Positions 1 to 7,700 of a stretch of DNA of 11,568 nucleotides are shown here, piece after piece. The stretch spans positions 1-11,568 of the forward strand of contig CAXQZJ010000022.1 of assembly GCA_964228145.1 (NCBI GenBank), read 5' to 3'. This DNA comes from Pseudobowmanella sp964228145. Lineage in GTDB: Bacteria > Pseudomonadota > Gammaproteobacteria > Enterobacterales > Alteromonadaceae. How positions within the stretch are numbered: position 1 is the stretch's first letter; each line of letters begins with the position of its first letter. A model generated the notes under the pieces. It worked only from the letters and a program-made list of their open reading frames with translations. It made no database searches and was not told where the DNA came from. The translations under genes were made by a program, and so were the position numbers.

Positions 1-1106
1 TGAACTCGCTGTACACATTTGATCAGCTGAAAAGCAAGAAATCCGATCAACGTAGGCCATTGCGTAAGTTGGTGTTCAATGTCTCTACCCGACGCGAATT
101 GGCGATAGGGGAACTTGCGATTCAGCACGGTATTGCCGTCGCCGAAGGCATGAAAACCACCCGCGACGTAGCCAATATGCCTCCCAACATTTGTAACCCG
201 GTTTACCTTTATGAACAGGCTTGCGCGTTGGCGGAACAGTTCGATTCACTCAAAATCGAACGTGTTGGCGAAGCGCAAATGCAAGAGCTGGGCATGAATG
301 CATACCTGGCTGTAGGCCGTGGCTCAGAAAATGAGTCAGTGATGACCATTATGCATCACCAGGGTGGAAACCCTGATCAAGCACCGATTGTATTGGTCGG
401 CAAAGGTTTAACCTTTGACTCAGGCGGTATTTCAATCAAGCCCGGTGATGGCATGGATGAAATGAAATATGACATGGGCGGCGCTGCCGGCGTGTTGGGT
501 GCAATGCATTCCCTGGCTAAGCTGAATTTGCCGATCAATGTCATCGGTGTTCTTGCAGGCTGCGAAAACATGCCGGACGGTAAAGCCTATCGTCCCGGTG
601 ATATCCTTACCACAATGAGTGGACAAACGGTTGAAGTCCTTAATACAGATGCCGAAGGGCGCTTAGTACTTTGCGATGCTCTAACCTATGTTGAGCGTTT
701 CAATCCTGAGCTAGTGGTCGACGTAGCAACCCTTACCGGTGCGTGTGTGATTGCCTTGGGCAAACATGCCAGCGGCATCATGAGTAATCACAACCCTCTG
801 GCCCACGAATTACTCAATGCCTCAGAGCAAAGTGGCGATAAAGCCTGGCGCTTGCCACTTTGGGATGAGTATCAGGAGCAAATTGAAAGCCCGTTTGCAG
901 ATATGAGTAATCTGGGCGGTCGCCCGGCTGGTACCATCACAGCAGCCTGTTTCCTGTCCCGCTTCACACGCAAATACAATTGGGCGCATATGGATATCGC
1001 AGGAACAGCTTGGAACAGTGGTAAAGACAAAGGCGCAACGGGACGACCTGTACCTATGTTGACTCAGTTCCTGCTTAACCGTAGTGGCGTTCAGACTGAT
1101 CTCTGA
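1..1106 (+). CDS. pepA: Leucyl aminopeptidase (cytosol aminopeptidase), 5' end cut off by the window
   Basis: This is a dizinc (or Mn/Zn) M17-family exopeptidase that removes N-terminal residues such as leucine from peptides in the cytoplasm. In E. coli the same protein also binds DNA in XerCD/cer recombination and carAB control. The frame is open from base 3 to the TGA at 1104-1106, about 367 residues out of roughly 503, so about 136 N-terminal residues lie off the left edge. The TTG at 60 is an internal codon, because the reading frame upstream of it (FDQLKSKKSDQRRPL) is typical PepA. Numbering from codon 60, the metal and catalytic residues K115, D120, K127, D138, D197, E199 and R201 are all present, each at a constant offset of 155 from E. 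coli K270, D275, K282, D293, D352, E354 and R356; NTDAEGRL is the family signature. The stop overlaps the holC start by one base (TGATG), which suggests translational coupling. The metal site looks intact. Confidence 0.97.
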   Translation, partial: NSLYTFDQLKSKKSDQRRPLRKLVFNVSTRRELAIGELAIQHGIAVAEGMKTTRDVANMPPNICNPVYLYEQACALAEQFDSLKIERVGEAQMQELGMNAYLAVGRGSENESVMTIMHHQGGNPDQAPIVLVGKGLTFDSGGISIKPGDGMDEMKYDMGGAAGVLGAMHSLAKLNLPINVIGVLAGCENMPDGKAYRPGDILTTMSGQTVEVLNTDAEGRLVLCDALTYVERFNPELVVDVATLTGACVIALGKHASGIMSNHNPLAHELLNASEQSGDKAWRLPLWDEYQEQIESPFADMSNLGGRPAGTITAACFLSRFTRKYNWAHMDIAGTAWNSGKDKGATGRPVPMLTQFLLNRSGVQTDL

Positions 1107-1558
1107 TGGCGAACGTCACCTTTTACCTGCTTGAGCAGGACAATCTCCAACAGGCCAGTGAACTGGCCTGTTTGCTTGCTAGCCGTCAACATCGTCAACG
1201 TCAGCGAGTGTTTATTTACAACACTGACCAAGCAAAAGCAGAAGCCTTGGATGAGCTACTTTGGCAGCAGCCTGACAACGCCTTTGTACCACATAATTTG
1301 CATGGTGAAGGGCCTCAATCAGGAGCACCGGTGCAACTGGGCTGGCAACCTCAACACGCGAACAACTGTGCCGTGTTAATCAACCTCAGCGGCAAGATGC
1401 CGAGCAACGCTCAACGCTATCGCACGATTTTTGACGTGGTACCGGCCGATGAGCAAGGCAAGCAGCAGGCACGCGAACGTTACAAACAATACCGGGCTGA
1501 TGGACACCAATTGTCAACCCGCCCGGCAACCGAGTTATTTGAGCAGAATCATGGATAA
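1106..1558 (+). CDS. holC: DNA polymerase III subunit chi
   Basis: Chi is the clamp-loader accessory subunit. With psi (HolD) it links the polymerase III holoenzyme to single-stranded-DNA-binding protein on the lagging strand. The 150-residue product is close to the 147 of E. coli and shows the family features: the N-terminal strand ATFYLL-like VTFYLLEQD (4-12), the LDELLW segment (about 48-53), the highly recognisable FVPHNLHGEGP (60-70), the VLINLS strand, and the C-terminal RERYKQYRADG helix. The ATG at 1106 shares its A with the pepA stop. No good Shine-Dalgarno is visible, so translation probably depends on pepA. The stop (TAA 1556-1558) lies inside the start of valS, an 8-base overlap. 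The pepA-holC-valS order is the standard gammaproteobacterial one and supports the call. Confidence 0.95.
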   Translation: MANVTFYLLEQDNLQQASELACLLASRQHRQRQRVFIYNTDQAKAEALDELLWQQPDNAFVPHNLHGEGPQSGAPVQLGWQPQHANNCAVLINLSGKMPSNAQRYRTIFDVVPADEQGKQQARERYKQYRADGHQLSTRPATELFEQNHG

Positions 1559-4316
1559 AACCTTTAGTCCGGACAATATCGAACAAAGCTGCTACCAGCA
1601 ATGGGAGCAAAACGGGTACTTCAAACCCAGTGGTGAAGGCCAACCCTACTGCATTCTACTGCCACCGCCCAATGTCACCGGTAGCCTGCACATGGGCCAT
1701 GCGTTCCAGCATACGATTATGGATGCCCTGACTCGCTACCATCGTATGAAAGGCGACAACACCTTATGGCAGTGCGGCACCGATCACGCTGGGATTGCCA
1801 CGCAAATGGTGGTTGAGCGTAAGCTTAATGCCGAAGGACAAACCCGCCATGACCTTGGCCGAGAGGCTTTTGTTGAAAAAATTTGGGATTGGAAAGCGCA
1901 CTCTGGCGGTACCATCACCTCGCAAATGCGTCGCTTGGGCACCTCCTGTGACTGGACACGCGAAGCTTTTACCATGGACGAGGACTTATCCGCTGCGGTA
2001 CGCGAAGTGTTTGTTCAACTGCATGAAGAGGGTCTTATTTATCGGGGTAAGCGTCTGGTTAACTGGGACCCGGTGTTACACACAGCAGTGTCAGACTTAG
2101 AAGTGCTGAACGAAGAAGAAGAAGGCTTCATGTGGCACTTGCGCTACCCACTGGCTGATGGCAGTGGTGAACTGGTTGTCGCCACAACCCGACCTGAAAC
2201 CATGCTAGGTGATACTGCGGTTGCTGTACACCCAGACGACGAGCGTTACCAGGCACTGATCGGCAAGCAGATTAAATTACCTCTGACCGGCCGTTTGATT
2301 CCGATTATTGCCGATGACTACGTTGATCAGGAATTTGGCACCGGTTGCGTAAAAATCACGCCGGCACATGATTTTAATGACTATGACATGGGCAAACGCC
2401 ATGGCTTAGACATGATCAATATCCTTACCGACGACGCGAAAATTAACACTAATGCGCCGCAAGCTTATCAGGGTATGGACCGCTTTGACGCGCGCAAAAA
2501 GATTGTCGAAGACCTTGATGCCGAAGGCGTGTTGGTAAAAGTAGAAGCTCACAAACTGAAAGTCCCCCGCGGCGACCGCACCGGCGCAGTTATAGAGCCT
2601 TACCTGACAAATCAATGGTATGTCGCGGTAGAATCACTGGCCAAGCCGGCTATTGATGCGGTCGAAAGTGGCGAGATTAAATTTGTTCCCGAAAATTGGA
2701 GTAAAACCTATTACCAATGGATGTACAACATTCAGGATTGGTGTATCAGCCGTCAATTATGGTGGGGTCACCGGATTCCCGCTTGGTATGACGAGGACGG
2801 TAACGTGTATGTCGGTCGTGATGAGCAGGAAGTACGTCAAAAACACCAGCTTGCCGACGAGCTGGCGTTAACCCAGGATGACGATGTCCTCGATACTTGG
2901 TTCTCCTCTGCTTTATGGCCCTTCGCGACGATGGGCTGGCCGGATAAAACACCGGAATTGGATACCTTCGTGCCTTCGTCGGTGCTGGTAACCGGGTTTG
3001 ACATCATTTTCTTCTGGGTTGCCAGAATGATCATGATGACCAAAAAATTCACCGGCAAAATACCGTTCAAAGAAATCTACATCACAGGCCTGATTCGCGA
3101 TGAGCAAGGTAACAAGATGTCGAAGTCTAAAGGCAATGTCCTTGACCCGATCGATTTGATAGACGGCATTGAGTTGGACACCCTAGTGGACAAGCGCACT
3201 GGCGGCATGATGCAGCCACAACAAGCTGAAAAAATTGCCAAACGTACCCGCAAGCAGTTTCCTGACGGTATTGCAGCTTATGGTACTGACGCACTGCGCT
3301 TTACCTTTGCAGCGATGGCATCAACCAGCCGTGACATCAATTTCGATATGGGCCGAGTGGAAGGCTACCGTAACTTCTGCAATAAGCTGTGGAATGCATC
3401 GCGTTTCGTGCTGATGAACACAGAGCAACAAGACACAGGTAATCAAGGTGGTGAGTTGCAATTATCATTGGCGGATAAGTGGATATGGGCTCAGTTCCAA
3501 CTCACATTGCAAACTTACGAGCAGGCGATTGCCAGCTACCGTTTTGATCTAGCGGCTCAAGCGGTTTACGAGTTTACCTGGAATCAGTTCTGTGATTGGT
3601 ATCTTGAATTATCCAAGCCGGTACTCAATGCAGAGTCAAGCAGTGAAGCGCAAAAACGCGGAACCCGTCACACCCTGGTGAATGTACTCGAAGCCTTGCT
3701 GCGTCTGATGCATCCGATTATGCCGTATATCACCGAAGCGATTTGGCAACGGGTTGCGCCACTGACTAACGCGAATGGCGACAGCATTATGGTTCAGCCT
3801 TTCCCTGAATTTGACCAGCAAAAGCTCGATAAGACAGCTTTAGCAGATATTGAATGGGTTAAGCAAGTCATTGTAGGCGTCCGCAATATTCGCGGTGAAA
3901 TGGATATCGCCCCCAGCAAGCCGCTGGACGTACTGCTCAAAAACGCCGGTGAGGAGGACAAGCGCCGACTCAGCGATTGTCACTTGTTATTGAGCAAGAT
4001 GGCCCGTCTGTCTTCTATCGAGCTGCTGCCTGCAGAGGATAAAGGACCCGCCAGTGCCAGTGCAATTGTGGGAAATATGGAAGTGCTTATTCCCATGGCC
4101 GGTTTGATTGATAAAGACGCCGAGCTAGCTCGTATCAACAAAGCCCTCGACAAGCTGGCTGGCGACCATGCCCGCACCAGTGGCAAGTTGAGCAATGACA
4201 AGTTTGTATCTAAGGCCCCTGAGGCGGTGATAGCCAAGGAACGCGCCAAGCTGGCTGAGTTCGAGCAGCAAATAGACAAACTCAACGAACAGAAGCGCAC
4301 CATAGAAGCGCTGTAA
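1551..4316 (+). CDS. valS: Valyl-tRNA synthetase
   Basis: This class Ia aminoacyl-tRNA synthetase charges tRNA-Val and hydrolyses mischarged Thr-tRNA in its editing domain; it is essential and cytoplasmic. The ATG at 1551 gives 921 residues (E. coli has 951) starting MDKTFSPDNIEQ, which matches the family N-terminus; the open frame extends further upstream but only through holC. In order are the HIGH-type motif as HMGH (47-50), the CP1 editing domain with TTRPET (212-217) and KITPAHDFNDY (268-278), the second half of the Rossmann fold ending in KMSKS (522-526), a helical anticodon-binding domain (about 650-800), and a C-terminal coiled coil (about 855-921) typical of ValRS. A GAG at 1541-1543 is a weak ribosome-binding site. 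The gene is last in the pepA-holC-valS unit and is followed within a few bases by an intrinsic terminator. No key residue is missing. Confidence 0.98.
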   Translation: MDKTFSPDNIEQSCYQQWEQNGYFKPSGEGQPYCILLPPPNVTGSLHMGHAFQHTIMDALTRYHRMKGDNTLWQCGTDHAGIATQMVVERKLNAEGQTRHDLGREAFVEKIWDWKAHSGGTITSQMRRLGTSCDWTREAFTMDEDLSAAVREVFVQLHEEGLIYRGKRLVNWDPVLHTAVSDLEVLNEEEEGFMWHLRYPLADGSGELVVATTRPETMLGDTAVAVHPDDERYQALIGKQIKLPLTGRLIPIIADDYVDQEFGTGCVKITPAHDFNDYDMGKRHGLDMINILTDDAKINTNAPQAYQGMDRFDARKKIVEDLDAEGVLVKVEAHKLKVPRGDRTGAVIEPYLTNQWYVAVESLAKPAIDAVESGEIKFVPENWSKTYYQWMYNIQDWCISRQLWWGHRIPAWYDEDGNVYVGRDEQEVRQKHQLADELALTQDDDVLDTWFSSALWPFATMGWPDKTPELDTFVPSSVLVTGFDIIFFWVARMIMMTKKFTGKIPFKEIYITGLIRDEQGNKMSKSKGNVLDPIDLIDGIELDTLVDKRTGGMMQPQQAEKIAKRTRKQFPDGIAAYGTDALRFTFAAMASTSRDINFDMGRVEGYRNFCNKLWNASRFVLMNTEQQDTGNQGGELQLSLADKWIWAQFQLTLQTYEQAIASYRFDLAAQAVYEFTWNQFCDWYLELSKPVLNAESSSEAQKRGTRHTLVNVLEALLRLMHPIMPYITEAIWQRVAPLTNANGDSIMVQPFPEFDQQKLDKTALADIEWVKQVIVGVRNIRGEMDIAPSKPLDVLLKNAGEEDKRRLSDCHLLLSKMARLSSIELLPAEDKGPASASAIVGNMEVLIPMAGLIDKDAELARINKALDKLAGDHARTSGKLSNDKFVSKAPEAVIAKERAKLAEFEQQIDKLNEQKRTIEAL

Positions 4317-4321
4317 TCAAC

Positions 4322-4350
4322 AAGCCGGTGGTCTTCCACCGGCTTTTTTT
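4322..4350 (+). terminator. Rho-independent terminator of the pepA-holC-valS unit
   Basis: A perfect stem of AAGCCGGTGG (4322-4331) and CCACCGGCTT (4336-4345) closes a 4-base TCTT loop and runs into seven consecutive T residues (4344-4350). It starts six bases after the valS stop. The left side has no A-tract, so it should work mainly on + strand transcripts. It separates the housekeeping unit from the next + strand gene, which therefore needs its own promoter. Confidence 0.95.
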
Positions 4351-4365
4351 ATCTCTGATTCCAAC

Positions 4366-4393
4366 TGGAAAGCGTCGTAAAGCCCACTATATT
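4366..4393 (+). promoter_or_regulatory. Possible sigma-70 promoter for the solute-binding-like gene
   Basis: TATATT (4388-4393) matches the -10 consensus at 5 of 6 positions. With a 16-base spacer, TGGAAA (4366-4371) matches the -35 consensus at 4 of 6. Transcription would start near 4400, giving a short leader. A promoter is expected here because a strong terminator lies immediately upstream. The hexamers are weak, so the exact placement is an inference. Confidence 0.35.
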
Positions 4394-4410
4394 GTTTACA
4401 GGGCTTTACA
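4377..4410 (+). repeat. 9-bp inverted repeat with overlapping TTTACA direct repeat, candidate operator
   Basis: GTAAAGCCC (4377-4385) and GGGCTTTAC (4401-4409) form a perfect 9-bp inverted repeat with a 15-base spacer. In addition TTTACA occurs at 4395-4400 and again at 4405-4410, exactly 10 bp apart, so the motif falls on the same face of the helix. The left arm lies between the proposed -35 and -10, the -10-like hexamer lies in the spacer, and the right arm ends three bases before the Shine-Dalgarno sequence. It could be a binding site for a regulator or a leader hairpin that affects ribosome access. I do not recognise the regulator. Confidence 0.55.
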
Positions 4411-4412
4411 TT

Positions 4413-4416
4413 GGAG
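4413..4416 (+). promoter_or_regulatory. Ribosome-binding site that sets the start at 4423
   Basis: GGAG lies six bases before the ATG at 4423. This favours that ATG over the in-frame TTG at 4411, which overlaps the GGAG itself. The product then begins MQLKHVLL, directly with a signal peptide. Confidence 0.7.
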
Positions 4417-4422
4417 TTGCGC

Positions 4423-5328
4423 ATGCAACTTAAACACGTTTTGTTGTCCGCCTCGCTCTTGTTAATTATCGCGCCATTCACCCTTTTGGCGCGACCCACT
4501 CAGGTGGAAATCCGTTATCCAGCCGGTACGCAGGCACATGATCCTCAACGAGATTACTTTCTATCTGTATTAAGATTGGCAGCAGAACAAGCGCTACCCG
4601 ATTACGATATCACCTTAAAACCCATTGACGTGACCATGTATCAGGCGCGTCAACTTATGAACATTCAATCTGGCGTTATCGACATCAGCTGGACCATGAC
4701 AACAGAAGCCAGAGAGCAACGTTTTGCACCTATTCGTGTCCCTTTAATGCGCGGCTTACTGGGTTACCGGGTTGGCATCATCAAACGCGCAAACCAACCC
4801 TTTTTTGATCTTATAAACAACACTGAGCAGCTAAAAACACTGCGCACATTGCAAGGCCACGACTGGCCTGACACACAAATTCTCATGGCTCATCAGTTTA
4901 ATGTAGGCACCACTTCCAATTATCAGCGTATCCATCAACTGTTACTCGAGGATAAGTATCACTTTTTCCCCCGAGGGGTACTGGAGGCTTACAAGGAAGT
5001 CGCTTTGCTTGATGACGTAAGGTACTCGGTCGATACTCGTCATTTACTGGTTTATCCCACCGCAGTGTACTTTTTTACACGACATGAGGACAGTGATGTT
5101 CATCGTGGGGTTACGTTAGGGCTACAACGTGCCATCGCCGATGGGTCGTTTCAAACGTTGTTCTTGAGCTACCAGCAGCATAAGCAAAACCTGGAAAAAG
5201 TTAATCCTAAAAAGCGGGTCGTACATTGCCTGACCAACCCTTTGGCGCCAGCATCACTGAACAATACACCAGCCCCATATTGGTACTGGAATGACAACCC
5301 CGACTTTAACGTCTGTCCACGAAGTTAA
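4423..5328 (+). CDS. Exported orphan solute-binding-like protein (periplasmic binding protein type 2 fold suspected)
   Basis: I do not recognise a named gene. The 301-residue product opens with a classical signal peptide: MQLK, a hydrophobic core at about 6-22, and a likely signal peptidase I cut after LLA (23). The mature part looks like the short extracellular solute-binding domains common as orphans in Alteromonadales: a first strand VEIRYP (28-33), an early helix YFLSVLRLAAEQAL, a region SGVIDISW (83-90), then FFPRGVLEAYKE (181-192), which resembles the FPR...E segment I associate with these proteins, and PTAVYFFT late in the fold. Only two cysteines follow the signal peptide, C269 and C298, so they could form one disulfide pinning the C-terminal tail. 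There is no lipobox and no second domain. No transporter genes adjoin it: valS is upstream behind a terminator and the aminotransferase converges from the other side. A periplasmic location is well supported; the ligand and role are unknown. Confidence 0.85.
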   Translation: MQLKHVLLSASLLLIIAPFTLLARPTQVEIRYPAGTQAHDPQRDYFLSVLRLAAEQALPDYDITLKPIDVTMYQARQLMNIQSGVIDISWTMTTEAREQRFAPIRVPLMRGLLGYRVGIIKRANQPFFDLINNTEQLKTLRTLQGHDWPDTQILMAHQFNVGTTSNYQRIHQLLLEDKYHFFPRGVLEAYKEVALLDDVRYSVDTRHLLVYPTAVYFFTRHEDSDVHRGVTLGLQRAIADGSFQTLFLSYQQHKQNLEKVNPKKRVVHCLTNPLAPASLNNTPAPYWYWNDNPDFNVCPRS

Positions 5329-6548
5329 GCGCGCTGACGTAACGGTGTGGCAGCCTTTACTTGGCTTAACCCCTGCTCGAGGGCTGCAACGCCTGCGGCA
5401 ACATCAGCTTGGACGCCTAATTCGTTAAGACTACTCCCCAGCGCATGCACAACGCGAAACAAATTATGAGAGCGGCACTGTTCGCCCATCTGTCCAATCC
5501 GAACGATGTTGGGCCCGAAAGAGCCAGAGATTTCGACACGATAGCGCGCTGACATATGAGACAGTAATTTAGGACCTTCAAGGTCACCAGGGAGTAAAAT
5601 ACCCACTACCGAGTTTAATCGTGTTGGTGGGGCAATAAATAAATCTAATCCCATCGCTTCTACACCCTGCTGTAAGGCGTGCGAGCAACGCAAATGTCTT
5701 TCAAAACGAACATCAAGGGTTTCTTTGATGATCAGTCTTAATGCTTCATGAATGGCCAAAATCCCCGATACAGGTGCCGTGTAGTGATAGGATTTTTTAT
5801 GCCAAAACTGTTCAGCCAGTTTAGCGTCTAAACACCAGTGACGGAGGGTGTCACCACGGGTATTAATGACCTCCCAGGCTTGCTCAGAAAATGCCACCAG
5901 CGAGATGCCGGGAATACAGGACAAGCCTTTCTGTCCACCCGTTATCACCGCATCAATCCCCCAGGCGTCCATTTCCAGCGGCATGGTACTTAAGGTGCAT
6001 ACTGCGTCAACCAGCACCAGTGCACCATATTGTTTGGCCAGCGCCGCGATGTCCGCCAAATTGGTATTACATACAGTGGAAGACGTTTCGCCCTGTACTA
6101 TGGTTACAACGTTCGGCCGGATCCGTTCTAGTTCGCTGCGTAGTGACTCGGTATCAACCATCTCACCAATCGGTACATGATACTGTTCTACGTCACCTTC
6201 AACCCGTTGCGCCATTTCCACTAAGCGTTGGCTGAAAAATCCGTTTACTATACTCAAGACCTTGCTGCCCGGTTTAACCAAATTAGCCACGGCCATTTCC
6301 ATTGCAGCTGAGCCCGGTCCAGCAACGCCAAGAATATGCCCATGCTCAGTTTGAAACACGTATCGTGACATGGCTTTGACCTGCTCAATTACCTGAGCCA
6401 TGGTATCGCCCAGATGATTGATTACAATACCGTTGGCGGCGGCCACTTTGTGTGGAATGGGTACAGGCCCCGCCCCCATCATCAGCAACGGTTCATCAGG
6501 TAAGATATTACTAAGCGATACAATGTCACGGGGAGCAGAAACAGTCAC
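5325..6548 (-). CDS. Class V aminotransferase, alanine/serine-glyoxylate aminotransferase-like
   Basis: This is a PLP-dependent aminotransferase of fold type I, class V, the group that includes alanine-glyoxylate, serine-glyoxylate and ureidoglycine-glyoxylate aminotransferases. The 407-residue product has MMGAGPVPIP near the N-terminus (23-32), the cofactor-phosphate loop AGPGSAAMEM (76-85), D181 in LVDAVCTLS, which should hold the pyridine nitrogen, the Schiff-base lysine K207 in ITGGQKGLSC, YHYTAPVS (254-261), and R350 in NIVRIGQMG, the expected substrate-carboxylate arginine. The fold looks complete and active; sequence alone does not say which amino donor is used, and no purine or glyoxylate genes lie nearby. 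The start is a GTG at 6548 with a good Shine-Dalgarno; the next Met codons (residues 23-24) would remove the start of the fold. It lies 99 bases downstream of cheB on the same strand, and its TAA overlaps the convergent stop of the solute-binding-like gene. Confidence 0.93.
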   Translation of the reverse strand: MTVSAPRDIVSLSNILPDEPLLMMGAGPVPIPHKVAAANGIVINHLGDTMAQVIEQVKAMSRYVFQTEHGHILGVAGPGSAAMEMAVANLVKPGSKVLSIVNGFFSQRLVEMAQRVEGDVEQYHVPIGEMVDTESLRSELERIRPNVVTIVQGETSSTVCNTNLADIAALAKQYGALVLVDAVCTLSTMPLEMDAWGIDAVITGGQKGLSCIPGISLVAFSEQAWEVINTRGDTLRHWCLDAKLAEQFWHKKSYHYTAPVSGILAIHEALRLIIKETLDVRFERHLRCSHALQQGVEAMGLDLFIAPPTRLNSVVGILLPGDLEGPKLLSHMSARYRVEISGSFGPNIVRIGQMGEQCRSHNLFRVVHALGSSLNELGVQADVAAGVAALEQGLSQVKAATPLRQRA

Positions 6549-6552
6549 GCAG

Positions 6553-6559
6553 ACCTCTT
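6553..6559 (-). promoter_or_regulatory. Ribosome-binding site supporting the GTG start of the aminotransferase
   Basis: On the - strand AAGAGGT ends four bases before the GTG at 6546-6548. This is the reason for accepting the non-ATG start. Confidence 0.65.
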
Positions 6560-6570
6560 AAATATACACA

Positions 6571-6600
6571 GGCATACTGGCACTCTAGATCGCATGTTAA
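6571..6600 (-). promoter_or_regulatory. Weak candidate promoter for the aminotransferase
   Basis: On the - strand TTAACA (6595-6600, 5 of 6 to the -35 consensus) is followed after 18 bases by TATGCC (6571-6576, only 3 of 6 to the -10). It would start transcription shortly before the ribosome-binding site. The 99-base gap after cheB (6549-6647) holds no clear intrinsic terminator, so read-through from the che operon is the alternative. The -10 is poor and I hold this loosely. Confidence 0.2.
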
Positions 6601-6647
6601 CCAGACGCAATCAGCAATCCGCAAGTTGGATATATTTATTCTGAATA

Positions 6648-7694
6648 TCAGAGACGACTTCCGGCTTTTACCTTCTGTATATGCTCGACTAAGTGCCCTG
6701 ATATTTGCTCCAGCGGCAAAACCTGTTGCGCAGCTCCGAGGTCCACTGCGGCTCTAGGCATTCCATACACCACACAGGTTTTCTCATTTTGGCACACCGT
6801 ATGTGCACCGGAATCACGCAGCGACATCATGCCTTTAGCACCGTCTTTGCCCATTCCCGTCAGCAGCACAGCAATCACGTTCTTACCGGCAGCCTCAACT
6901 AAAGAAGTGAACATCACATCAACAGATGGTTTGTGGCCTGTCACCCGTTCTGAGTCATCTAGCTCCACCCGGTAATCAGCCCCACTGCGTACAACTTTCA
7001 TATGTTGATCGCCAGGTGCCAGATAGGCATGGCCCGGTAACAAACGTTCCCCGCCTTTTGCCTCACTGACTTTTAATGCCGTATTGGCATCTAACCGCTT
7101 GGCAAACGAGCGAGTGAACCCTGGCGGCATATGCTGAGTGATGACGATGGCCGGAGCGTTGGCGGGTAATCCTGTCAGAACTTCAATAATGGCCTCCGTT
7201 CCGCCGGTCGAGGCCCCAATCGCGATAACTTTTTCTGTACCGCTGTACAGCAATTTTGCACGCGGCTGCTGTGGTTGACTCGGCGGTCGGCGGACCCGGG
7301 CGCTCGCAGCCATTCTAACTTTCTCAATAATAAGTTGCCGATAGTTTTCAATACCCTGGGCGACACCCAGCTTAGGTTTAGCGATAAAGTCGACCGCACC
7401 CAACTCTAGAGCTCTGACTGTCGCATCTGCACCTTGCTCGGTGAGCGTAGATATCATCACAACCGGGATAGGCTGAGCTTTCATCATAACTTCTAAAAAT
7501 CGTAAGCCGTCGACCTTCGGCATTTCAATGTCCAGCGTTATCACGTCGGGGTGATGCTCTTGTACCATTTGCTTGGCCACAAACGCATCCGGAGCAGCTC
7601 CAACTAACGTTAAATCGGCTTCTGAGCGAATGATTTCACTGAGCAAATTGCGAATTAACGCGGAGTCGTCAACCACCAATACTTTTATTGTCAT
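6648..7694 (-). CDS. cheB: Chemotaxis response regulator protein-glutamate methylesterase/glutamine deamidase CheB
   Basis: CheB removes methyl groups from receptor glutamates, and deamidates receptor glutamines, when phosphorylated by CheA, giving the negative feedback of adaptation. The 348 residues split into an N-terminal receiver (1-120) with acidic pair D9/D10, phospho-acceptor D55 in TLDIEMPKVDG, T83 and K106 in IAKP; a Pro/Gln/Arg-rich linker (about 131-150); and a C-terminal methylesterase domain with catalytic S162 in GASTGGT, H188 in ITQHMPPGFT and D284 in LLTGMGKDG. All expected catalytic residues are present and the length is the usual one. The ATG at 7694 lies six bases after the cheD stop and has no strong Shine-Dalgarno, suggesting coupled translation. 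It is the last chemotaxis gene of the operon in this window. In P. aeruginosa the equivalent position is cheB2, but the sequence here cannot assign a numbered paralogue. Confidence 0.97.
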   Translation of the reverse strand: MTIKVLVVDDSALIRNLLSEIIRSEADLTLVGAAPDAFVAKQMVQEHHPDVITLDIEMPKVDGLRFLEVMMKAQPIPVVMISTLTEQGADATVRALELGAVDFIAKPKLGVAQGIENYRQLIIEKVRMAASARVRRPPSQPQQPRAKLLYSGTEKVIAIGASTGGTEAIIEVLTGLPANAPAIVITQHMPPGFTRSFAKRLDANTALKVSEAKGGERLLPGHAYLAPGDQHMKVVRSGADYRVELDDSERVTGHKPSVDVMFTSLVEAAGKNVIAVLLTGMGKDGAKGMMSLRDSGAHTVCQNEKTCVVYGMPRAAVDLGAAQQVLPLEQISGHLVEHIQKVKAGSRL

Positions 7695-7700
7695 CTTTAA

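Noticed and set aside
1431..1550. In-frame upstream extension of valS giving a 40-residue longer product
   Set aside because: The extension lies wholly inside holC, does not resemble any ValRS N-terminus, and the ATG at 1551 starts the conserved MDKTFSPDNIEQ segment.
3980..4339. 119-codon open frame on the - strand across the end of valS
   Set aside because: It is antisense to the valS coiled coil, its Ser/Leu-rich composition is what the reverse of that segment gives, and it reads through the terminator hairpin. No ribosome-binding site or family resemblance.
5350..5396. GCAGCC ... GGCTGC dyad just inside the aminotransferase 3' end, considered as a terminator for the convergent gene
   Set aside because: The arms are only six bases with a loop of more than 25 bases and no T-tract; it is also coding sequence.
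5848..6235. Two overlapping + strand open frames of 110 and 114 codons opposite the aminotransferase
   Set aside because: Both lie over strongly conserved aminotransferase motifs on the other strand and show no features of their own.
6608..6622. Short direct repeat GCAATC / GCAATCC in the gap after cheB
   Set aside because: Two copies of six bases in a 99-base gap is not more than chance, and it has no other supporting feature.
6630..6648. AT-rich imperfect dyad (ATATTTATTCTGAATAT) just after the cheB stop, considered as a terminator
   Set aside because: The arms do not pair fully, the stem would be pure A/T, and no T-tract follows on the - strand.
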